In this document: positions 57,944 to 64,000 of the stretch, piece after piece
Layout of the letters: each line of letters begins with the position of its first letter
How positions within the stretch are numbered: the stretch's first letter is position 1
Assembly: GCF_033568475.1 (NCBI RefSeq)
Contig: NC_133122.1
Span: 142,545,402-142,609,401, forward strand
Direction: 5' to 3'
DNA from: Henckelia pumila
Taxonomy: Eukaryota > Streptophyta > Magnoliopsida > Lamiales > Gesneriaceae
DNA: 64,000 nucleotides
Position numbers and translations under genes: made by a program
Notes under the pieces: model-generated
What the model saw: only the letters and a program-made list of their open reading frames with translations
Databases searched by the model: none
Told to the model about the DNA's origin: nothing

Positions 57944-58762
57944 AATATATATTAAGATTGGGTATAATATAATATATTATAATAATATTATTATGTACAT
58001 TGTTAAATATTTATTTAATTTATTTAATAAATAATAAAATTAGGGTTTTGAATTATATTATCAATTGAATAAATAATAATTTTTAATTCCATAATTATGA
58101 ATTTTATATGTAATTGTTTATCTTAATATTATTTTTATTTTTAATTTATTTTAACAGTAATTTTAATTCTATGAATTATGTAACTCTAATTTAATTAATT
58201 GACATTGAATATAAAAATATAATTTTGGGAAAAAAATTAAAATTAAAAAAACCAAAATTTATTGAAATCAAAGAAAATGATACAAAATTTGTTATTTTAA
58301 ATATTAATGATATTTAAATATTGCGTTTAAAAATATTTGGTTGAATAAATTAATTGTTGTGAATAAAATAATAGAGAATATTCTGAGGATATTTTTTTTA
58401 GTGTAGAGTTTAGAGTAAAAAAATTGAAGATGAGTTTTATATTTGGTGTAAGAATTACAATATCTTGAAGTTAATACGACATCAAAATAGTATAAATGAT
58501 TGGAGGACCTTAAAAAAAATTATGAACGTTCACCATTCAGAATCTGCAAATATTTATGTTGGTATTTAATATTAAATAATAATTAATTTTTTTTTTAAAA
58601 AAGACAAATTTGTGGGTGGGCCAGTGTGATTTCACGCTGCAGCATATCATGTACTTAAAAAAAAAAGTTTTTGAATCTGGTTACAATTTTATACCGGATA
58701 CGTATTTATCACATTTTTTAATGCTTCACAATGGTGAGAACTGAGAATATTGATGCATGAGT

Positions 58763-58973
58763 CGGGGTGGTTTTTCGGTATATCTTATTATAAATATTGG
58801 TATGAAAAAAATTAATATCGATACCGATAGTAAAATTCCAAAACTTTGGTACGAAAAAAATCCATATTGATACCGAAAAAAAATTCGATATACCGAAAAA
58901 ATATCTGTATATCGAAAAAATTAGGATACGGTATGCCAAAATTTTGGTATTTCGATACGGTATACCAGCCCTG
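58763..58973. mobile_element. hAT-like MITE
   Basis: The ends CGGGGTGG...TCGGTAT and ATACGGTATACCAGCCCTG are imperfect inverted copies of a CAGGGCTGGTATACCG-type terminus. The interior has repeated GGTAT/ATACCGA words. No clear 8-bp duplication was found. Confidence 0.45.
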
Positions 58974-59448
58974 AACATGACAACCATTAATATCCACCAT
59001 GCATTGTGGATGTTCTTAACGTGGAAGTCAATGCATAACCAGATTCTTTGGTTGGGTGGGCTAAAAAATATATGTTTATATTTTTTATGTGGAAAAAGTC
59101 ATTGATAAAAATCAGTCATCGATATAACTATGCAAACTCTAGCTAGGATTTCATTCATGCTCTTTGAAGTTGAAGAAAATTTTAGAATTATCCAGCAGCT
59201 AAGATTAAAATTTCACGATAGTTAAATATCAATAATATTGTTGGATTCCTTAAGCCATCTCATACATCAATCAACTCGTATCAATGTATATATTAAGGGC
59301 GATGAGATTGTTTAATTCAAATAAGGGAAGAAAAGGAAAAAAAAAAAGTGCAATGGGATGTGATACAGGTATGTATGTATATTTCTGTAACGAGTTGATT
59401 CTCTAATATTGGTATATTTTCGTTAACACTTTTACATTTTTAATGTAG
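58974..59448. other. Spacer upstream of the Ulp1-like fragment
   Basis: No earlier exon carrying the His or Asp of an Ulp1 catalytic domain was found here. Confidence 0.4.
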
Positions 59449-59764
59449 GCTCCTCGACAACCTGATGCGAAACAATGTGGCTATTACGTAATGAGATTTA
59501 TGAAGCAGATTACTGAAAAAGTTTCAAATATCGAAAGGGATTCACTAAGATCGTTAGTACTATTTTATCTCTTACTTAAAAAATTTGAAGTTATCTATAT
59601 CATTTTAAAATTAATTAATGGTTTGTTTTTAATAATATAATGTATTTGTGTGTTCTCAGTTCACGAAAGTAGAGTACACTATGGAAGAAATTGATGAGGT
59701 GCGCTCTGAGGTGGCTGAATGCATACAAGATCATATCTACATATCCACATTCTTATTAATGTGA
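59449..59764 (+). pseudogene. Fragment of an Ulp1-type (C48) cysteine protease, probably transposon-derived
   Basis: Two possible exons, 59449-59556 and 59660-59764, with a phase-0 GT-AG intron. The first contains QCGYYVMRFMKQI, which carries the nucleophilic Cys of Ulp1 C48 peptidases. The second gives YTMEEIDEVRSEVAECIQDH, matching the E-I-D-E-V-R end common in Ulp1 proteins carried by CACTA and Mutator elements. The upstream catalytic residues are missing, so it is a remnant rather than an enzyme. Confidence 0.6.
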
Positions 59765-60736
59765 TTGGTTGATCGAGGAATCTTCCTTGTGGTTTATAAC
59801 TTGAAGAGATCTAATGTTTTTTACTTGCTTGTGGTTTGTCGTGCCTACACTTGTATTTATTTCAAGTACTACCTCTTTTTTTTTTTGCCTGAGTAAATCT
59901 TTGAGATCCGCTGGTTACTGTTTCCGATTCTCAAGGTTTTCATATCGGTTTGCTAATCTTTAGCTTATGAGCTGTTTTGATACTCCTCTACCTCAATTAG
60001 CATGCATAATCAAGTAGTTGTTATATGCGGTTGTAAGATATGCAAATACTTATGTTCGAGTCATTCATCTAATCATGTCAGCATCATTATGTACGAGGTG
60101 TGTTGCATTCGATTAACTTTCTAGACTTTCCTATTGCTTGTGCTAAAACCCAAGTTTTTGCTTGGTTTTAGAGAAGTTAACTGGAGCATAGAGCTCATAT
60201 TAGAAGAGAAAATTGACGTGGAATCTGTTTTCTTGGTATGGTTCTTGGGTTTGCACACTGCATACCATTTTTTTTTTAAATATTCCATTTTCAATGGTTT
60301 TTTTTTTGAAAATTATGATTTATGTCAATAATTTTTGCTTTCATAATTTATAATTAAAATGAATTAAGTAGCATATTAACCTTGGAATCGAACCCAAGGA
60401 CCCATAGAAGAAGTATTTGGAGACTAAAGTTTCCAATACTTTTTTAATAGTTTAGTTATAAAAATGGTGAGAGTGTTTGCATCAGTGATTCAATTGGATT
60501 CTCTTTTAGATAGTTTAGATATAAAATGGTGAGAGTCGAGCATAAAAGATATTGCATAACATTATATTGCAGATGTCCTATAATTTATGGATGTCTTATA
60601 TTATCAGATGAATAAAAAAAATCTTGGTGTTTAGATATATTTACGGATGTCTTATATTATTGGATTCCGTCTTTAATTAGCTCCATAGTTTTGCTGTCGT
60701 TATAAATTTATTAATAGTGGTCTACATTTGTTTCTT
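59765..60736. other. Intergenic, no gene seen
   Basis: Contains a direct repeat of TTTAGATATATTTACGG/ATGTCTTATATTAT-type words near 60580-60660. Short ORFs only. Confidence 0.4.
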
Positions 60737-61135
60737 CACTACAAGAAAAATGGCTAAAGACAATGGATTTTATTCGTTGTCGTAGGCTGCATAAAACTGT
60801 TGTACTTTTAGGTGTTGTTGAAAGTGCGTCCAACGACAACGGATTTTATCCGTTGTCTTTTCTTCCTACGACAACGGATAAAATCCGTTGTCTTTTTCTC
60901 TCAACGACAATGGATTTTATCCGTTGTCTTTTATCCCTACGACAACGGATAAAATCTGTTGTCTTTTCTCTCAACGACAACAGATTTGATCTGTTGTCTT
61001 TTCTAAAATCCGTTGTCTTTTATCCTTACGACAACAGATTTTATCCGTTGTCTTTTAGCGGACTTTTAACAACACCAAAAATACAACAGTTTTAAAATGA
61101 CAAAGACAATGGATAAAATCCGTTGTCGTTTCTAA
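60737..61135. mobile_element. CACTA-type terminus with palindromic subterminal array
   Basis: Starts CACTACAAGAAAAATGGC, the En/Spm (CACTA) terminal signature. It is followed by repeated units alternating ACAACGGATTTTATCCGTTGTC and CGACAACGGATAAAATCCGT in both orientations. An outer inverted pair is AAACTGTTGTACTTTTAGG (about 60776) and ACCAAAAATACAACAGTTTT (about 61075-61094). No matching right-hand TTCTTGTAGTG end was found, so the element is incomplete, or is a foldback derivative. Confidence 0.65.
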
Positions 61136-62099
61136 AATAAAAAACAAAAAAATAAATTTAATATACAAATTTCAATATTATAAATAAATCAATATTTAAA
61201 ATTTCCAAAATAAAATTTAATATACATTTTTCAATATTACAAATCAGTCAAAACTCTAATTCTAATTCAATCTACACTGTAAAATAGAGTTATGAACTAA
61301 TAAAATTCGAATTCTAATTCAAAGCATACTAAAAAATATAGCTATGAACTAATCTTCATAAACATGGAACCCTTGTTTCACAATATTCAATATTCAATCT
61401 TCAATCTTCAATCTTCAATCTTGCTGGACAATACAAATGTAGCAATCTCAATTATCAGAATATATTTTTTGAATCATTTAATATATAGGCAAAACAACAT
61501 ATTAGGAGAGGAAGAGGAACTACGACAGAAACAAAATCAAAGGCAGTCAACTAACCTACTTGGCTTATGAAACAGGAAGTCTAAACCAAACCAAAAAAGT
61601 ATCACAGTAAAAACATTTTTTTATATGAATATTTAAATCAATTACTTTGTCAATTTCTTGTATCATTGTATCGTACAAATAGTATCCTAAAATCCAAATA
61701 TACTCTTTAGATTACCAGATAATAGTTTGCACAAGTGCCAGAATGGTTAATATACATGTAGTAGGTACAGAAGATGGCACTGTCAATTCTTAATAGAATT
61801 CTAAATGCCCTTACTTACCCTCTTTAATTCTCCTAAAAGAAATTAGTTAAGTCTCTAACAAAGATAATTCCCAAACATTGAAATCGAAGTATGCAATTGA
61901 AATAAATGGAATTAACTGCAATAGAATGAAACAATTAAGTCAACATACTTACCAAAGGTGGCAATATATTTTTTACATCGAGAATCAGAACCCAGCAGTA
62001 GTCACACTTGATGCCTATATGTTCATCAAACATTTCTCGATGCTTCCCTATTTGGAAACTAGCTGCTGGACTTGATGCCTATCTGTTCATCAAACATTA
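61136..62099. other. Intergenic between the two CACTA-type termini
   Basis: No recognisable gene. TTCAATCTTCAATCTTCAATC microsatellite-like repeat near 61394-61420. Confidence 0.4.
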
Positions 62100-62305
62100 C
62101 ACTACAAGAAAAACTTCTAAAGACAACATTTTTTTTCAATTGCCGTAGGGGGCTCAAAACTGTTGTAAAAGCTTGTGTTATTAAAATTCACGCTCAAGAG
62201 AAAAGACAAATGTTGTCTTTTAACGTGATTTCTAACAACACTAACTTTTACAACAGTTTTGAGCTTCCTACAACAATTGAAAAAAAATGTTGTCTTTTTC
62301 AAATA
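62100..62305. mobile_element. Second CACTA-type terminus with a foldback subterminal hairpin
   Basis: Starts CACTACAAGAAAAACTTC, then CTAAAGACAAC as in the first terminus. The left arm (about 62117-62168, with GGGGCTCAAAACTGTTGTAA) pairs with the right arm (about 62245-62300, with TTACAACAGTTTTGAGC), ending AATGTTGTCTTTTT. It has the same architecture and orientation as 60737-61135, hence the same family. Confidence 0.6.
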
Positions 62306-64000
62306 AAAAACAAATAAAATAAAATAAAATAAAATAAAAATTATAATATTATAAATTATTCAAAATAAAAAAATTGAAATAAAATTATTATACAATTTTT
62401 CAACATTACAAAATAATATTTACGACATTCTAAAAATTTCATACTTAACCAATCAAATGACATAAACATAAAATTCTAAAGTATACAAGATAAATTAAAT
62501 ACAACAAAAACCATAAACATAAATCTGAAATTAACTAAAAATTCATTTGTAGCTTGTTTGATCTAATTTCTCTGTCATTGCAATTGCCTGCGAAAACAAA
62601 CACCAGCCATAATTGTTGAAGTGAAGTTAGTTTGTTAACCAAACATAAATTATAACATTGTTCATTCTGGAACTGCCTCGAAAAATAATGCGCATCTTGC
62701 ATGTAATAATCAAACAATTAAGGTAATAACACCAAAAAAAATATGTCTAATTAACTACCAAAAAAGAACTCATATTTATGTTAAATAAAGTTTTTATAAA
62801 GACTAGGTATGGAGACCTCAATACTTGAGGTGCTTACCCAGGATTGTAAATCAATGAGATAACTGTTATGACAGCTCAATGTCCACAAGATATAGGCAAA
62901 GTACATCATCTCTAATACATTTAAAATAGATGTTGAGTTCCAAATTTAGAACATGGGGATGCCTTGAAACACCCAAAAAACTCTCAAATACTGAGAAAAC
63001 AAAACCTCATATACATAAAAATTAAGGTACAAGCAATTACCATATATTTATTTTACAAAGTTCAGTCTAAAGAAATAAAGATATTTTGCTAAAATACAGT
63101 CTAAAGATCAGTTTACATATAAGTATGTACATTCCCGCCACATGTAACAATATAAAAAAGTGAACACCAAATATTTCATGCGATGTGTAAGTTAAATTAA
63201 CATTGTAATAAATAATAAATCAATTTTTTTGCTAATAGTAATCAACTTCTGAGGTTATTTGTAATTTAAAAAGTATTAAAGGATTTCAATGTTAATTAAT
63301 GCATGAATGGTATGTGAACAAGATTACTGCCATCTTTTAGTTATCTGCTCAAAATCTGTAAAAAAAAAAACGATTTTCATATGAAGCAATAGTCACTGAA
63401 CATGCTGCCAAAAATTCATGAAATGAATATAGTCATTAATATATTTGTATTGGCTGACAAAAAATTTAAACTATCTGTTTGGAAAACACCTCACAAATTT
63501 TAATCAATAAACCTGACTTCAACTAAGATTTAGGAAGGTTTTACTACTTAGTAATCTTCAACTAACGACAATACTAACAATTTCTCAAATGATAAGATCT
63601 ATTAAAGCTCTTCTTATAAAAGCCCAAAAAACGTTAACTAATAAGATGTTATATGACAGCTCTAAAATATACCTGCTTAAAATCTGTAAAATAGAACAAT
63701 GTTAAGTGTGAGCCTAAGTCACAGATTCCAAGTCACATGATCAATTTCCTTTTCCCCATAGTTTCTACTGTATCCCCACTTCTCTAATAAAAAATTTCAT
63801 GATCAACTAGGCCTTAATATTTTCTCCGGAGTCAGATTAAGCTAATTACAACCTTAAAATCCACATACTAATACATGTTTTGAAACATTGAAAACAAATA
63901 CCCAGGATAGATAACACTATCGCGTAAAGATTGAATTGAAGCAAAGTGCAATGCAAATGCATAATATAAGTCCATAATATGATATTTTTAAATCTTTCCT
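62306..64000. other. AT-rich right end of the window, no gene seen
   Basis: Opens with an AAAAT/AATAA microsatellite (62310-62340). No ORF above about 60 codons, no recognisable domain and no matching CACTA right end. It could be the interior of an element continuing beyond the window. Confidence 0.4.

Noticed and set aside
60760..61130. Regular hairpin repeats as a CRISPR array
   Set aside because: Units are self-complementary, variable in spacing and lie behind a CACTA terminus in a plant genome.

Overview
The window looks like a stretch of a dicot (eudicot) nuclear chromosome. It is AT-rich, its genes carry short GT-AG introns, and it holds many plant transposons plus an integrated plant pararetrovirus. 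A Lamiales host is possible, because the large 3' ORF of the copia element resembles a protein family I remember as abundant in Gesneriaceae-type genomes. That is a recollection, not a search result.

Host genes. (1) 1220-6118, minus: six exons of a chloroplast-envelope CemA-like protein (DLDG1 type); the 3' terminal exon was not found. (2) 7510-10618 and (3) 27856-30846, both minus: tandem paralogs of the plant NiaP / organic cation-carnitine transporter 7 family. They share a five-exon structure, but copy 2 has a GC-AG first intron and a 1-nt shift that replaces its conserved C-terminus. (4) 53786-55731, plus: a GH17 beta-1,3-glucanase-like protein with an X8/CBM43 domain and a C-terminal anchor, in which both catalytic glutamates are replaced. 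(5) 59449-59764, plus: a short Ulp1-type cysteine protease fragment. A weak candidate for a small secreted peptide lies at 34916-35104.

The 17 kb between the two transporter genes is a nested insertion. An almost complete caulimovirus-like endogenous pararetrovirus (12024-26829) lies linearised with its genes in circularly permuted order: protease/RT/RNase H, transactivator-like ORF, promoter and leader, movement protein, small coiled-coil ORF, coat protein. It is broken by stops and frameshifts. Its RT gene was then split by a 7.3 kb LTR element on the minus strand (13057-20393, TSD TGTAT). The LTRs and terminal signals of that element are intact, but its interior has no convincing coding capacity (LARD-like, probably of Ty3 chromovirus origin).

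31.4-53.7 kb is very AT-rich intergenic DNA. It carries a 12.3 kb Ty1-copia element of SIRE/Maximus type (38898-51237) with gag, pol, an antisense two-part ORF with its own TATA box, and a roughly 1000-codon extra 3' ORF. The element sits in one copy of an older tandem duplication. A degenerate tandem array follows at 52.1-53.2 kb. The right end (55.7-64 kb) is a mosaic of MITEs, foldback elements and two related CACTA-type termini with strong palindromic subterminal structure.

The coordinates of splice sites, TSDs and TIRs were read by eye. Family assignments rest on motif recognition, not on database searches.
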